Positions 21,138 through 30,127 of a DNA stretch of 64,000 bases are shown here, in pieces. This DNA is from Micrococcaceae bacterium Sec5.7 (GTDB lineage: Bacteria; Actinomycetota; Actinomycetes; Actinomycetales; Micrococcaceae), in the NCBI GenBank assembly GCA_039636785.1, contig CP144169.1:2356001-2420000 (forward strand). Reading direction: 5' to 3'. The translations under genes were made by a program, and so were the position numbers. Numbering within the stretch: the first letter of the stretch is position 1; every line of letters starts with the position of its first letter. The notes under the pieces are model-generated. The model worked only from the letters and a program-made list of their open reading frames with translations, was not told the origin of the DNA and did no database searches.

Positions 21138-22454
21138 TTAGACTCCTTCTACCCGGAGTACGGATGTGACTGAAATGATGACGTCCAGGCCCTTGACGGC
21201 CTCGACGGTTGCTGCGAGGGCAGCTTCTGATGCGCGGTGGGTGACTATCCGCAGTTCGGCCGATTCCACCTTCGAATCGGCATCCCGGTGGATGGTCTGC
21301 CGCATGATTTCGATGGACACCCCGTGCTCTGCGAAGAGCTGGGCGATCCTGGCCAGGACGCCCGGCTGGTCCGCGACGTCCAGTCCGATGTAGTAGCTGG
21401 TGTTAACCGCGTCGATGGGAAGCGCAGGAACGTGTCCGGTAGTGGTTTCGGTGCGCCCCGGGCCCCCGAGGACAATGCGGCGGGCCGCGGAAACCAGATC
21501 GCCCAAGACAGCCGATGCTGTCGGGGTCCCGCCGGCACCCTGCCCATAAAACATCAGCTCGCCGGCGTTCTCGGCTTCAATGAATACTGCGTTGAAAGCC
21601 CCTCGGACGGCGGCCAGCGGGTGTTCGCGCGGAAGGAGGGTGGGGTGCACCCGGACTGACACACCCTCTTTGCCGTCAGCGTCCACGAGTTTTTCGGCGA
21701 TGGCCAGCAGCTTGATGACAAAGCCGGCGTCCTTGGCCGCGGCGATGTCCGCCGCGCTGACGCCCGTGATGCCCTCGCAGTGGACGTTTTCCAGGGCAAA
21801 CCGGGTATGGAAGGACAGCGAGGCGAGGATTGCGGCCTTGGAGGCGGCGTCGTGGCCTTCGATGTCAGCCGTGGGATCGGCTTCGGCGTAGCCAAGCCTC
21901 TGCGCTTCGGCCAGTGCGTCGGCAAACTGTGCGCCGGTGGAGTCCATCTGGTCCAGGATGAAGTTGGTGGTGCCGTTTACGATGCCAAGAACACGCGTGA
22001 TGCGGTCCCCCGACAGGCTGTCCCGGATGGGGCGCAGGATGGGGATGGCGCCCGCCACGGCGGCTTCGTAGGAGAGCTGGACGCCGGCCTTGTCCGCCTC
22101 TTCGTAGAGGGTGGGGCCGTCCTGTGCCAGCAGGGCCTTGTTGCCGGTGACAACTGACGCACCGTTCTGCATCGCCGTAAGGATCAGCGAGCGGGCGGGC
22201 TCGATGCCGCCCATGAGCTCGATCACGAGGTCGGCGTCCTTGACCAGCGTGTCCGCATCCGTGGTGAACAGCTCATGTGGCAGTTCAACGTCGCGGCGGG
22301 CATCGATGTTGCGCACGGCAATGCCGCTCAGTTCCAGACGTGCGCCGGTCCTGGCAGCCAGGGCACCGGCGTCGTCAATGAGAATCCGCGCTACCTGGGC
22401 CCCAACGTTGCCACAGCCCAGCAGGGCTACTTTCAGGGTTCGCATTTCCGTCAT
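21138..22454 (-). CDS. hom: Homoserine dehydrogenase
   Basis: This 438-residue enzyme reduces aspartate semialdehyde to homoserine. The NAD(P)-binding GCGNVGAQVARIL is at the N-terminus, the catalytic core has ADPTADIEGHDAASKAAILASL, and a C-terminal ACT domain (YYIGLDVADQPGVLARIAQLFAEHGVSI) suggests feedback control by threonine. Start at 22454; a second ATG at 22445 (MRTLKV) is also possible. Confidence 0.96.
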   Translation of the reverse strand: MTEMRTLKVALLGCGNVGAQVARILIDDAGALAARTGARLELSGIAVRNIDARRDVELPHELFTTDADTLVKDADLVIELMGGIEPARSLILTAMQNGASVVTGNKALLAQDGPTLYEEADKAGVQLSYEAAVAGAIPILRPIRDSLSGDRITRVLGIVNGTTNFILDQMDSTGAQFADALAEAQRLGYAEADPTADIEGHDAASKAAILASLSFHTRFALENVHCEGITGVSAADIAAAKDAGFVIKLLAIAEKLVDADGKEGVSVRVHPTLLPREHPLAAVRGAFNAVFIEAENAGELMFYGQGAGGTPTASAVLGDLVSAARRIVLGGPGRTETTTGHVPALPIDAVNTSYYIGLDVADQPGVLARIAQLFAEHGVSIEIMRQTIHRDADSKVESAELRIVTHRASEAALAATVEAVKGLDVIISVTSVLRVEGV

Positions 22455-23930
22455 TCAGACTCCCATGTCGCGGTTGAGCAGATCTTCTTCGGTTTCCCCG
22501 CGGACAATCAGCCGGGCTGATCCATCGCGCACAGCGACAACGCCCGGCCGGGCCAGATAGTTGTAGTTGCTTGACAGGGCCCAGCAGTAGGCGCCGGTCC
22601 CCGGTACAGCGAGCAGATCACCGGCTGCCACGTCCTCGGGCAGATATACATCTCTAACAACTATGTCGCCGCTCTCGCAATGTTTGCCCACTACTCGGGA
22701 CAGCTGCGGCGACGCGGAGGAGGTCCGCGACGCCAGAATCGCCGAATAATCCGCGTCGTAGAGCACCGGACGGGCGTTGTCGCTCATGCCGCCGTCCACT
22801 GACACATACCGGCGTGGGTGCGTAACGTTTTTCCCGGCTTCTTCCCCGTCTTCGGGGGATTGTGCATCCACGCGCACAGTTTTCAGGGTGCCCACTTCGT
22901 ACAGGGTGAAGGTGCTGCTGCCTACGATCGCGCGGCCCGGCTCGATGGATATCCGGGGCGCGGAAATGCCCAGTCCGGCGCAGCTGGAACGCACGACGGC
23001 GGCCATCGCCTTCGCGATTTCGGCTGGGGGGCGGGGGGTGTCCACCGGTGTGTAGGCGATACCGTACCCACCGCCGAGGTCCAGTTCCGGAAGCGCGATG
23101 GAGTACTTATGCTGCATGGCAGCCAGAAAAGTCAGCAGTTTTTCGGCGGCAACGGCAAAGCCGTCCGGCTCGAAAATCTGTGAGCCAATGTGGCAGTGCA
23201 GGCCCAGCAGTTCGATGCTGTGGTAGCTCGTTGCTGCCGCCACGGCTTCCTCAGCAGCAGACAGGCCCGGCTGCTCGGTGGAGTCCTCCGCCATGGACAG
23301 GCCGAACTTCTGGTCCTCGTGCGCGGTGGCAATGAATTCATGGGTGTGGGCGTGTACGCCCGGGGTGAGCCGCAGCAGCACCTTGGCAGTCTCGCCGCGC
23401 TCGGACGCGATTTTGGCCACGCGCTCCAGCTCATCCAGGCTGTCCACCACAATGCGGCCAAGCAACATGTCCAGCGCACGGTTGATTTCGGCGTCGGACT
23501 TGTTGTTGCCGTGCAGGCCCAGGCTGGCGCCGTCAATTCCCGCGCGGGCCGCTACTGCCAGCTCGCCGCCGGAGCAGGTGTCCAGGCGCAGGCCTTCCTC
23601 CGCCACCCAGCTTGCCACGGCGGTACACAGGAAGGACTTGCCGGCGTAGTAGACGTCCACTCCCCCGCAGATGTCCGCAAAGGCCGCGTCGAAGGCGTCC
23701 TTGAAGGAGCGGGCCCGGGCACGGAAATCGGACTCGCTCATCACAAAGAGCGGCGTCCCGAACTGTTCCTTCAGCTTACTGACCGGGATTCCGTCAATGG
23801 CGAGGGCGCCGTCGTTGCTCCGCTCAACACCGGCCGCCCACATGGGCTGGTGCATGGCATTCAGGTCGGCGGGGACAGCCAGCCAGTCGGGAGCCAGCGG
23901 CGAAGCATGATTCGAAGCAGGTTCCGTCAT
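22455..23930 (-). CDS. lysA: Diaminopimelate decarboxylase
   Basis: This 491-residue fold-III PLP enzyme makes lysine from meso-DAP. The PLP lysine is Lys98 in VYYAGKSFLC, followed by the GLHCHIGSQIFEPD and ELDLGGGYGIAYT motifs and the EPGRAIVG site. The start MTEPASNH at 23930 lies 4 nt after argS; an ATG at 24005 would overlap argS deeply. The argS-lysA-hom-thrC-thrB order is standard in actinobacteria. Confidence 0.95.
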   Translation of the reverse strand: MTEPASNHASPLAPDWLAVPADLNAMHQPMWAAGVERSNDGALAIDGIPVSKLKEQFGTPLFVMSESDFRARARSFKDAFDAAFADICGGVDVYYAGKSFLCTAVASWVAEEGLRLDTCSGGELAVAARAGIDGASLGLHGNNKSDAEINRALDMLLGRIVVDSLDELERVAKIASERGETAKVLLRLTPGVHAHTHEFIATAHEDQKFGLSMAEDSTEQPGLSAAEEAVAAATSYHSIELLGLHCHIGSQIFEPDGFAVAAEKLLTFLAAMQHKYSIALPELDLGGGYGIAYTPVDTPRPPAEIAKAMAAVVRSSCAGLGISAPRISIEPGRAIVGSSTFTLYEVGTLKTVRVDAQSPEDGEEAGKNVTHPRRYVSVDGGMSDNARPVLYDADYSAILASRTSSASPQLSRVVGKHCESGDIVVRDVYLPEDVAAGDLLAVPGTGAYCWALSSNYNYLARPGVVAVRDGSARLIVRGETEEDLLNRDMGV

Positions 23931-23934
23931 TGGG

Positions 23935-25584
23935 TCACATCCTTTCCGGCGCAGAGACGCCAAGCAATTCCAGCCCGTTCGCCAGCACCTGGCTGGTGGC
24001 ATCATTCAGCCAGAGCCGCGTGCGGTTGAGGTCGGTAATGGGTTCCTCGCCCTGCGGTGCGACCCGGCAGGCGTCGTACCAGCGGTGGTAGGCGCCGGCG
24101 ATTACCTCGAGGTGGCGGGCAACACGGTGCGGCTCGCGCAGCTCCGCTGCCATGGCCACGATGGACGGGTAGCTGCCCAGGTACGACAACAGTTCGTTTT
24201 CGGTGGCGTGGTCCAGCAGGGACGCGTCGAACACGCTGCGGTCCACCCCGGCGGCCACGGCGTTGCGCGCAGTGCCGCATGAACGGGCATGCGCGTACTG
24301 GACGTAGAACACCGGGTTCTCATTGGAGTGCTTCTTGAGCAGCTCGGGATCAAGCGTGAGCGGCGAATCAGCGGGGAACCGCGCCAGCGAGTAGCGGACG
24401 GCGTCCTTGCCCAGCCAGGAGATGAGGTCCTTGAGCTCGATGATGTTGCCGGCGCGCTTGGACAGCTTCGCGCCGTTGACCGAGACCAGCTGGCCGATCA
24501 GGACCTCGATGTTGACCTCGGGATCATCGCCCGCGCACGCGGCAATCGCCTTGAGCCGGTTGATGTAGCCGTGGTGGTCCGCGCCCAGCAGATAGATCTT
24601 CTCGGTGAACCCGCGGTCCTTCTTCGAGAGGTAGTACGCGGCGTCGGCGGCAAAGTAGGTGGGTTCCCCGTTGGCCCGGATCATCACCCGGTCCTTGTCA
24701 TCGCCGAAGTCCGTGGTGCGGAGCCAGACAGCGCCTCCGTCGTCGTAGACGTGGCCCTGTTCGCGAAGGCGGGCCACAGCACTTTCGATCGCGCCGGCGT
24801 CGTGCAGTTCGTGTTCGGAGAAGTAGACGTCAAACTCCACGCCGAACTCCGCCAGGGTGTCCTTGATGTCCTTCATCTGGGCTTTGTAGGCTGCCGCCCG
24901 GATGACCGGCAGGGCAGCGACATCGGTGAGTTCCCGGATGCCAGGGTGCAGCGTCAGCACTTCGTGGCCCAGATCCACAATGTACTGTCCGGGGTAGCCG
25001 CCCTCCGGAACCCCGCGTCCGTGGAGCCGGGACAAAACCGAGTTGGCAAAGACGTTCATCTGCGAGCCGGCGTCGTTGATGTAGTACTCCGCTGTGACTT
25101 CCGCACCGGAGGCCCTCAGGACCCGGGCGATCGCATCGCCGAGGGCAGCCCAGCGGGTGTGCCCGATGTGCAAGGGACCGGTGGGATTGGCGGACACGAA
25201 TTCCATGTTCACCACGTGGCCCGTGAGCGCGGTGTTCGTGCCGTACTGCGCGCCGGCCTCCACGATTACCTTGGCCAGCACACCGGCGGCTGCGGCGTCC
25301 ACTGTGATGTTCAGGAAGCCGGGACCGGCGATTTCCACGGCCGTTACACCGGCAATGGTTTTGAGCCTCGTGCTCAGAATGCCGGCGAATTCGCGGGGAT
25401 TGCTGCCGGCCTGTTTGGACAGCTGCAGGGCGATGTTGGTGGCCCAGTCCCCGTGCTCCCTGTTCCTCGGCCGCTCCACCCGCACCTCGTCAGGGACGGC
25501 TGATGCGGAAAGGGCAATTTCACCGGCGGCGACGGCGTCTTTCAGGCAGGCGGATATGGCGAGGGAGAGTTCTTCGGGAGTCAC
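23935..25584 (-). CDS. argS: Arginyl-tRNA synthetase
   Basis: This 549-residue class I synthetase charges tRNA-Arg. It has the ANPTGPLHIGHTRWAALGD motif (HIGH) and a KMSKS-like KLSKRAGN. The N-terminal Add-1 domain and the C-terminal anticodon-binding helices ending in LGVSAPERM are present. The start is GTG at 25584, six bases after a TAGGCT box, which suggests a leaderless mRNA. A tRNA-Arg gene lies about 3 kb away, but no link is implied. Confidence 0.95.
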   Translation of the reverse strand: MTPEELSLAISACLKDAVAAGEIALSASAVPDEVRVERPRNREHGDWATNIALQLSKQAGSNPREFAGILSTRLKTIAGVTAVEIAGPGFLNITVDAAAAGVLAKVIVEAGAQYGTNTALTGHVVNMEFVSANPTGPLHIGHTRWAALGDAIARVLRASGAEVTAEYYINDAGSQMNVFANSVLSRLHGRGVPEGGYPGQYIVDLGHEVLTLHPGIRELTDVAALPVIRAAAYKAQMKDIKDTLAEFGVEFDVYFSEHELHDAGAIESAVARLREQGHVYDDGGAVWLRTTDFGDDKDRVMIRANGEPTYFAADAAYYLSKKDRGFTEKIYLLGADHHGYINRLKAIAACAGDDPEVNIEVLIGQLVSVNGAKLSKRAGNIIELKDLISWLGKDAVRYSLARFPADSPLTLDPELLKKHSNENPVFYVQYAHARSCGTARNAVAAGVDRSVFDASLLDHATENELLSYLGSYPSIVAMAAELREPHRVARHLEVIAGAYHRWYDACRVAPQGEEPITDLNRTRLWLNDATSQVLANGLELLGVSAPERM

Positions 25585-25590
25585 GCAACC

Positions 25591-25596
25591 AGCCTA
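25591..25596 (-). promoter_or_regulatory. argS -10 box (TAGGCT), probably leaderless
   Basis: TAGGCT on the minus strand fits the actinobacterial TANNNT -10 and ends 6 nt before the GTG of argS, which would place the transcript start at the start codon. No Shine-Dalgarno is visible. The same arrangement occurs before the genes at 51385 and 53167. Confidence 0.5.
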
Positions 25597-25702
25597 CCGG
25601 TGGCCTGCAAAGTCGCGGAATTCCCGCGGCCCCGTGACCCTGTGGGGCGCACAGGAAATCCTGTCCCCAATCACAGGCTGAACCACTACGCTGAAGTCAA
25701 CG

Positions 25703-25732
25703 TTGAGAACACCGTAAGCACCCGCCTATACG
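25703..25732 (+). promoter_or_regulatory. Candidate promoter of the flavin cassette
   Basis: TTGAGA (25703-25708) and TATACG (25727-25732) are separated by 18 nt and match the sigma-70 type consensus at 5/6 and 4/6. The ATG at 25746 is only 13 nt after the -10, so the transcript would have almost no leader. No strong ribosome binding site is seen. Confidence 0.45.
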
Positions 25733-25745
25733 AAACGAGCCAAAT

Positions 25746-26216
25746 ATGAGACCGTCGGTCCGCAAGAGTGTTTTCGCCGGCGTCGCCGGCCTGTCCCTGG
25801 CCGGGGCTGTGGCCGGTTGCGCACCGTCTGCCGGACAATCGGGTGCCCAGAGCACGCCGGCCGGTTCAGCGGGCGCTGCTGCGTCGTCTTCCGGGACGGC
25901 CGCTGGCTCCGCCGGCCCTTCTGCCTACAAGGACGGCACCTACAGCGCCGACGGCAACTATGTCTCCCCCAACGGCACGGAAACGGTGGGCGTGGAACTG
26001 ACGCTGTCCAACGGCACGGTGTCAGACGTCACCATCACCGAGCATCCGTCCAACCCGAACACCCGGAAATTCCAGGGGGAATTCGCCGCCGGCGTCAAAG
26101 CCCAGATCGTGGGCAAGAGCCTGGACGGGCTGAATGTATCCAAGGTGGCTGGCTCCTCGCTCACCAGCGGCGGTTTCAACCAGGCGGTCGAACAGATCAA
26201 ATCAGAGGCGCAGTAG
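25746..26216 (+). CDS. FMN-binding domain lipoprotein
   Basis: This 156-residue exported protein has a lipoprotein signal (LAGAVAGC, Cys25 as the lipid site), a Ser/Ala/Gly-rich linker to about residue 58 and one FMN_bind domain (YKDGTYSADGNYVS to the end). In this family ApbE attaches FMN covalently to a Thr in an S-G-A-T-x-T-S type motif. Here the aligned motif is AGSSLTS (135-141), with Ser138 at the attachment position. It is the first gene of a cassette with apbE, so it is very likely an extracytoplasmic flavin electron carrier. The redox partner is unknown. Confidence 0.9.
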   Translation: MRPSVRKSVFAGVAGLSLAGAVAGCAPSAGQSGAQSTPAGSAGAAASSSGTAAGSAGPSAYKDGTYSADGNYVSPNGTETVGVELTLSNGTVSDVTITEHPSNPNTRKFQGEFAAGVKAQIVGKSLDGLNVSKVAGSSLTSGGFNQAVEQIKSEAQ

Positions 26217-26261
26217 ATTCCGGACGGAGCCAACACACAGCGCCCAGGCAAAGGAGAGCCC

Positions 26262-27134
26262 GTGCCGCACACGGAGTGGCAGAACTTCGATTTCGACGGG
26301 ATCGGAACCCGCTGGGAGATTTCCGCTCCCGGACCGCTGGACCATGCCCTCCGGATGGAGCTTCTGCGTGTGGTTGAGCGCTACGACGCCACATGGTCCA
26401 GGTTCAGGGAGGACTCTGTGGTGGCCGCCATGTCGAGGCAAGCCGGACGTTACGAGCTGCCGGCGGAAGCGTCAGCGCTGGGCGCCGTCTACAGGTCCCT
26501 CTATGACCTCAGCCACGGCGCCATGACGCCTCTCATCGGCGGCAGCCTGGAGCATCTTGGCTACGACGCCGCCTATTCGCTACGGCCCCGGGGGGCGCCA
26601 CGTCCGGCACCGCAATGGGAAGGCGCACTGGACTGGGATGGAACGGTGGTAACCACCTCAGTTCCGCTGGTCCTGGACATCGGCGCTGCGGGAAAGGGGC
26701 AGCTGGTTGATCTCCTGTCCGCGGAGCTGCAGTCCCGGGGCATCAATGACTTTTTTATCGATGCCAGCGGCGACCTCCTGAACAGCGGCAGGGTCCCGGT
26801 GAGTGTGGCGTTGGAACACCCCTACGATCCGGATGCGGCCATCGGCACGGTCTCTCTGGGTGCCGGTGCCCTGTGCGCCTCGGCATCGAACCGGCGGTTA
26901 TGGGGCGACGGGCTTCACCACGTCCTGGACGGAACTACAGGAGCGCCCGTCCAGACGGTTGTGGCCACCTGGGCCATGGCCGAAACCGCCATGGTGGCCG
27001 ATGCCCTGGCCACTGCACTGTTTTTTGTTCCCGGCGACGACCTGGAACGAAACTTTGAGTTTTCCTGGCTGAAGGTCTTTTCCGACGGAGGTGCGGACTA
27101 CTCCGCAGGTTTTGAAGGGACACTGTTCACATGA
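26262..27134 (+). CDS. apbE: FAD:protein FMN transferase
   Basis: This 290-residue ApbE-family enzyme transfers FMN from FAD to Thr or Ser of target proteins. Family elements are present: RFREDSVVAAMS, LVLDIGAAGKGQLVDLL, FFIDASGDLLNSG for metal and FAD binding, and HHVLDGTTGAPVQT with WAMAETAMVADALATALFF. No signal peptide is visible in the N-terminus, which is unusual for an enzyme acting outside the membrane and leaves its site of action open. The start is GTG at 26262 after AAGGAGAG. It overlaps the next gene by 4 nt (ATGA). Confidence 0.92.
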   Translation: MPHTEWQNFDFDGIGTRWEISAPGPLDHALRMELLRVVERYDATWSRFREDSVVAAMSRQAGRYELPAEASALGAVYRSLYDLSHGAMTPLIGGSLEHLGYDAAYSLRPRGAPRPAPQWEGALDWDGTVVTTSVPLVLDIGAAGKGQLVDLLSAELQSRGINDFFIDASGDLLNSGRVPVSVALEHPYDPDAAIGTVSLGAGALCASASNRRLWGDGLHHVLDGTTGAPVQTVVATWAMAETAMVADALATALFFVPGDDLERNFEFSWLKVFSDGGADYSAGFEGTLFT

Positions 27135-28714
27135 GTCCGATTAATGTCCGGAAGATCCGGCCGGAAATGTCACCCGCCGCACTCGACACAGCACTGGGCC
27201 GGTTCACCATGTACAGGCTGGTGCTGCTGGTACTGGCGTTCCTGGCCGCCTACAGCCTGCTGCTCAATGTCCTGGGCTGGCTGACGTTCGGGATTCCGGA
27301 GATGCTGGCCCATCTGGCGTTGTGCCTGGGGCTGACGTATGCCTCCAACCTCGGACTCGCGGCGATTTTCCACGTCCGCCCTCACTCTGAGTCTTCGCTG
27401 ATTACGGGCCTCCTCCTTTATTTCCTGTTCTGGCCGACGTTCAACCCGATGGATATGACCGGCGTGGCGCTCGCGTGTGTGCTCGCATCTGCTTCCAAAT
27501 ACGCCCTGGCCTGGCGCGGCCGCCACATCTTTAATCCCGCAGCCGCCGGCGCCTTCATCGCCGGGCTCACCGGACTCAACATCGCCACGTGGTGGGCCGC
27601 GACACCCGCCATGCTGTGGGTGCTGGTTCCAGGCATCCTTCTGGTGCTCTACCGCACCAGGAAAATGCTCATGGCGACGGTCTTCACGGTTGTGGCCACC
27701 TCCCTTGTGGCTCTGGAACTTCTGCGGGCAGGCATGGCCCTTGGCGGCGCCTTGTGGCAGCCTCTCGCACAGCGTCCGGTGCTCTTTTTCGTCGGATTCA
27801 TGCTGACCGAACCGCTCACCCTGGCACCGCGGCGGTGGCAGCAGCTGGCACTGGGCGCCGTCGTCGGTGTGGTGTTCGCAATCCCTTACAACCTTGGTTT
27901 TGTGTCAAACTCGCCGGAACTGGCGCTTCTCCTCGGCAATCTCCTGGCCTTTATGGCCGGCCAGCGCGGCGGCATCCGGCTGGCGTTCACGGGCTCGCGC
28001 CCGCTGACACCGTCGACGACGGAGTTCACCTTCCAGCCACGGCGCGCCGTACGCTTCACCGCCGGCCAGTACATGGAGCTGGACCTTCCGCACACAAAGT
28101 CGGATGGAAATGGCCGGCGGAGGGTTTTCAGCCTGACCAGCGCTCCCGGTTCGAATGAGGTGAGGTTCGGGGTGGGAACCGCCGAGCCTGTTTCCGCCGC
28201 CAAGCGGGTGCTGCAGGCCCTTGAACCGGGCGATGAATTGACGGCCACGGCCGTTGGCGGTGACTTTGTACTCCCCCGCAAGTCATCCCGGCCGGTGCTG
28301 CTTATAGCGGCGGGAATCGGAATAACGCCCTATCTGGCGCAGCTCAACGCCGGGGCCTCCGGGGACCGCGACACCGTTCTCCTGTGTCTGGCCAGGAACT
28401 CGGCCGAGCTCGCATATGCGGACGAGCTTGAAAGGTCAGGCGCGCGCATCCTTGCCCGGTTCTCGGATGGATCCGCACCGCCGTCGTTTGTTCAGAACGC
28501 AGCTGCTGGCGGCGGCGCCGGCGACGCGAGCGTCGCCGTGGCAGGGACGGCAGGAGACCGGCTGGACGGGCCCGCCCTGAAGGAACTGGTTCCGGACATC
28601 GCGGCGCGGGACGTATTCATTTCCGGTTCTCCCGCGAGCGTGGCGTCTCTGCGGTCAGCCGCACGGAGCGCAGGCGCCCGGCGGATCCACATTGATTCCT
28701 TTGCCGGCTACTGA
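27131..28714 (+). CDS. RnfD/NqrB-like membrane domain fused to FNR-type reductase
   Basis: This 527-residue protein has two parts. Residues ~25-285 form about eight to ten membrane helices with RnfD/NqrB-like stretches (HIFNPAAAGAF near 132-142, FMLTEPLTLAPRR near 223-235). Residues ~290-527 form a ferredoxin-NADP+ reductase module with the FAD motif RRVFSLTSAPG (330-340), the NAD(P)H-binding LLIAAGIGITPYLAQL (390-405) and the C-terminal VFISGSP loop. No SGAT flavinylation motif is seen in the membrane part. The inferred job is to pass electrons from cytoplasmic NAD(P)H through the membrane to the FMN lipoprotein encoded upstream. ATGA overlap with apbE supports one operon. Confidence 0.88.
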   Translation: MSPINVRKIRPEMSPAALDTALGRFTMYRLVLLVLAFLAAYSLLLNVLGWLTFGIPEMLAHLALCLGLTYASNLGLAAIFHVRPHSESSLITGLLLYFLFWPTFNPMDMTGVALACVLASASKYALAWRGRHIFNPAAAGAFIAGLTGLNIATWWAATPAMLWVLVPGILLVLYRTRKMLMATVFTVVATSLVALELLRAGMALGGALWQPLAQRPVLFFVGFMLTEPLTLAPRRWQQLALGAVVGVVFAIPYNLGFVSNSPELALLLGNLLAFMAGQRGGIRLAFTGSRPLTPSTTEFTFQPRRAVRFTAGQYMELDLPHTKSDGNGRRRVFSLTSAPGSNEVRFGVGTAEPVSAAKRVLQALEPGDELTATAVGGDFVLPRKSSRPVLLIAAGIGITPYLAQLNAGASGDRDTVLLCLARNSAELAYADELERSGARILARFSDGSAPPSFVQNAAAGGGAGDASVAVAGTAGDRLDGPALKELVPDIAARDVFISGSPASVASLRSAARSAGARRIHIDSFAGY

Positions 28715-28810
28715 CGCCAGGCTGCTGCCACAGGCGTCCGGTTTTTCCTTGAAGGCCACCTTCCTGCTAAGCTCTAGGACGTCCCACCGGCAACGGCAGG
28801 ATCCCTGAAT

Positions 28811-28883
28811 GCCCTCGTAGCTCAGGGGATAGAGCGTCTGCCTCCGGAGCAGAAGGTCGTTGGTTCGATTCCAATCGAGGGCA
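28811..28883 (+). tRNA. tRNA-Arg (anticodon CCG)
   Basis: A full cloverleaf is visible. The acceptor arms are GCCCTCG (28811-28817) and CGAGGGC (28876-28882), the D-stem is GCTC/GAGC and the anticodon stem TCTGC/GCAGA. The anticodon CCG is at 28844-28846, and the T-arm has the TTCGATT loop. The discriminator is A. CCA is not encoded (ACA follows). It reads CGG codons. Confidence 0.97.
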
Positions 28884-28891
28884 CAGAAAAG

Positions 28892-28920
28892 ACCCCGTCA
28901 ACGTTAGTTGGCGGGGTTTT
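28892..28920 (+). terminator. Rho-independent terminator after tRNA-Arg
   Basis: A 10-bp stem CCCCGTCAAC (28893-28902) and GTTGGCGGGG (28907-28916), with one G-U pair and a GTTA loop, is followed by TTTT and preceded by AAAAGA. This is a classical intrinsic terminator 9 nt after the tRNA. Confidence 0.9.
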
Positions 28921-29076
28921 CTGCATCCATTGTGTGTGCCGCCCGAAAATGTCCGTGACCCCTCGTAGGCTGGTCTCATCGGCAGCGGGGTATCCGGGAT
29001 CTGGCACCATCCAGCTCCCCACATCCGGTCTCACATGGTGTGCGTGGTTCCCCGCCGAAGCACAAAGGGGTATTCC

Positions 29077-30120
29077 ATGTACTGCTCAATAATTCCGCCC
29101 TACATCCTGCGCCGGCTGGCGGCCCAGGACGCACCGCGGTTCTCCGCCGTGGCCCGGGCAGCCAGGGAAACGCTGCTGCATGTCAGGACAGTCCAGGCTG
29201 CCCGTGCGCTGCCGGCACCGGCGCAGACACCAGGCATGAGGCAGGTGCAGCCGGGTCCGCCGAACAGGACACTCTACGACGCCCAGTCCGCCGAAAAGCT
29301 GCCCGGGCGGCTGGTCCGCAAGGAAGGCGAAGCAGCCACCGGCGACCCTTCAACGGACGAAGCCTACGACGGACTGGGCCACACCCACCGCCTGTACGCG
29401 GAAGTCTTCGGCCGGAATTCCATTGACGGTTCAGGCCTCTCCCTCGACGCCACGGTCCACTTCGGAAAGCTGTACGACAACGCTTTCTGGGATGGCAAAC
29501 AGATGGTCTTCGGCGATGGTGACGGCGAGATCTTCGAACGGTTCACACGTTCACTGAGCGTCATCGGCCATGAGCTCGCCCACGGAGTCACCCAGTACTC
29601 CGCCGGGCTCGCCTACCGGAACCAAGCGGGCGCCATTAATGAGTCCCTGTCTGACGTCTTTGGAGCCCTCGTGGAGCAGTTCCTCAACAAGCAGTCCACT
29701 GCCGACGCAAGCTGGATGATCGGGGAAGGCCTGTTTACCGGGCAGGTTCAGGGCTCGGCACTGCGCTCCATGAAAGCGCCGGGAACGGCCTATAACGACG
29801 ATGTCCTTGGCAAGGATCCACAGCCCGACTCCATGGATTCCTATGTCCGGACCAGTGCCGACAACGGCGGCGTGCACATCAACTCGGGGATCCCCAACCG
29901 TGCCTTTTGCCTCGTGGCACAGGCCGTGGGCGGCAACGCCTGGGAAGCCCCGGGGCAGATCTGGTATGAGACGCTCACCGGCGGTACGCTTCCAGCCACC
30001 GCCACTTTCAGGGTTTTCGCGAAGGCCACTGCCGCCACTGCAGCGGAACTGTTCGGTGCGGATTCCACGGAACATGACGCCGTGCGGATGGCATGGGAAA
30101 CTGTGAAGGTAAAGCTGTAA
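29077..30120 (+). CDS. Protealysin-like M4 metalloprotease
   Basis: This 347-residue zinc protease is of the thermolysin (M4) family. The zinc site is HELAH (His165, Glu166, His169) with the third ligand Glu189 in GAINESLSDVFG; the C-terminal catalytic His region reads GGVHINSGIPNRAF. The N-terminus MYCSIIPPYILRRLA is the short protealysin-type propeptide, and no signal peptide is seen, as in protealysins that leave the cell without a Sec signal. The ATG at 29077, after AAAGGGG, is chosen because it begins this propeptide; an upstream start at 29035 adds an unrelated stretch. The gene for its likely inhibitor follows. Confidence 0.93.
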   Translation: MYCSIIPPYILRRLAAQDAPRFSAVARAARETLLHVRTVQAARALPAPAQTPGMRQVQPGPPNRTLYDAQSAEKLPGRLVRKEGEAATGDPSTDEAYDGLGHTHRLYAEVFGRNSIDGSGLSLDATVHFGKLYDNAFWDGKQMVFGDGDGEIFERFTRSLSVIGHELAHGVTQYSAGLAYRNQAGAINESLSDVFGALVEQFLNKQSTADASWMIGEGLFTGQVQGSALRSMKAPGTAYNDDVLGKDPQPDSMDSYVRTSADNGGVHINSGIPNRAFCLVAQAVGGNAWEAPGQIWYETLTGGTLPATATFRVFAKATAATAAELFGADSTEHDAVRMAWETVKVKL

Positions 30121-30127
30121 CTGACCC

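Noticed and set aside
24289..25503. Plus-strand open frame of 404 codons
   Set aside because: Antisense to argS, which has HIGH and KMSKS-type motifs.
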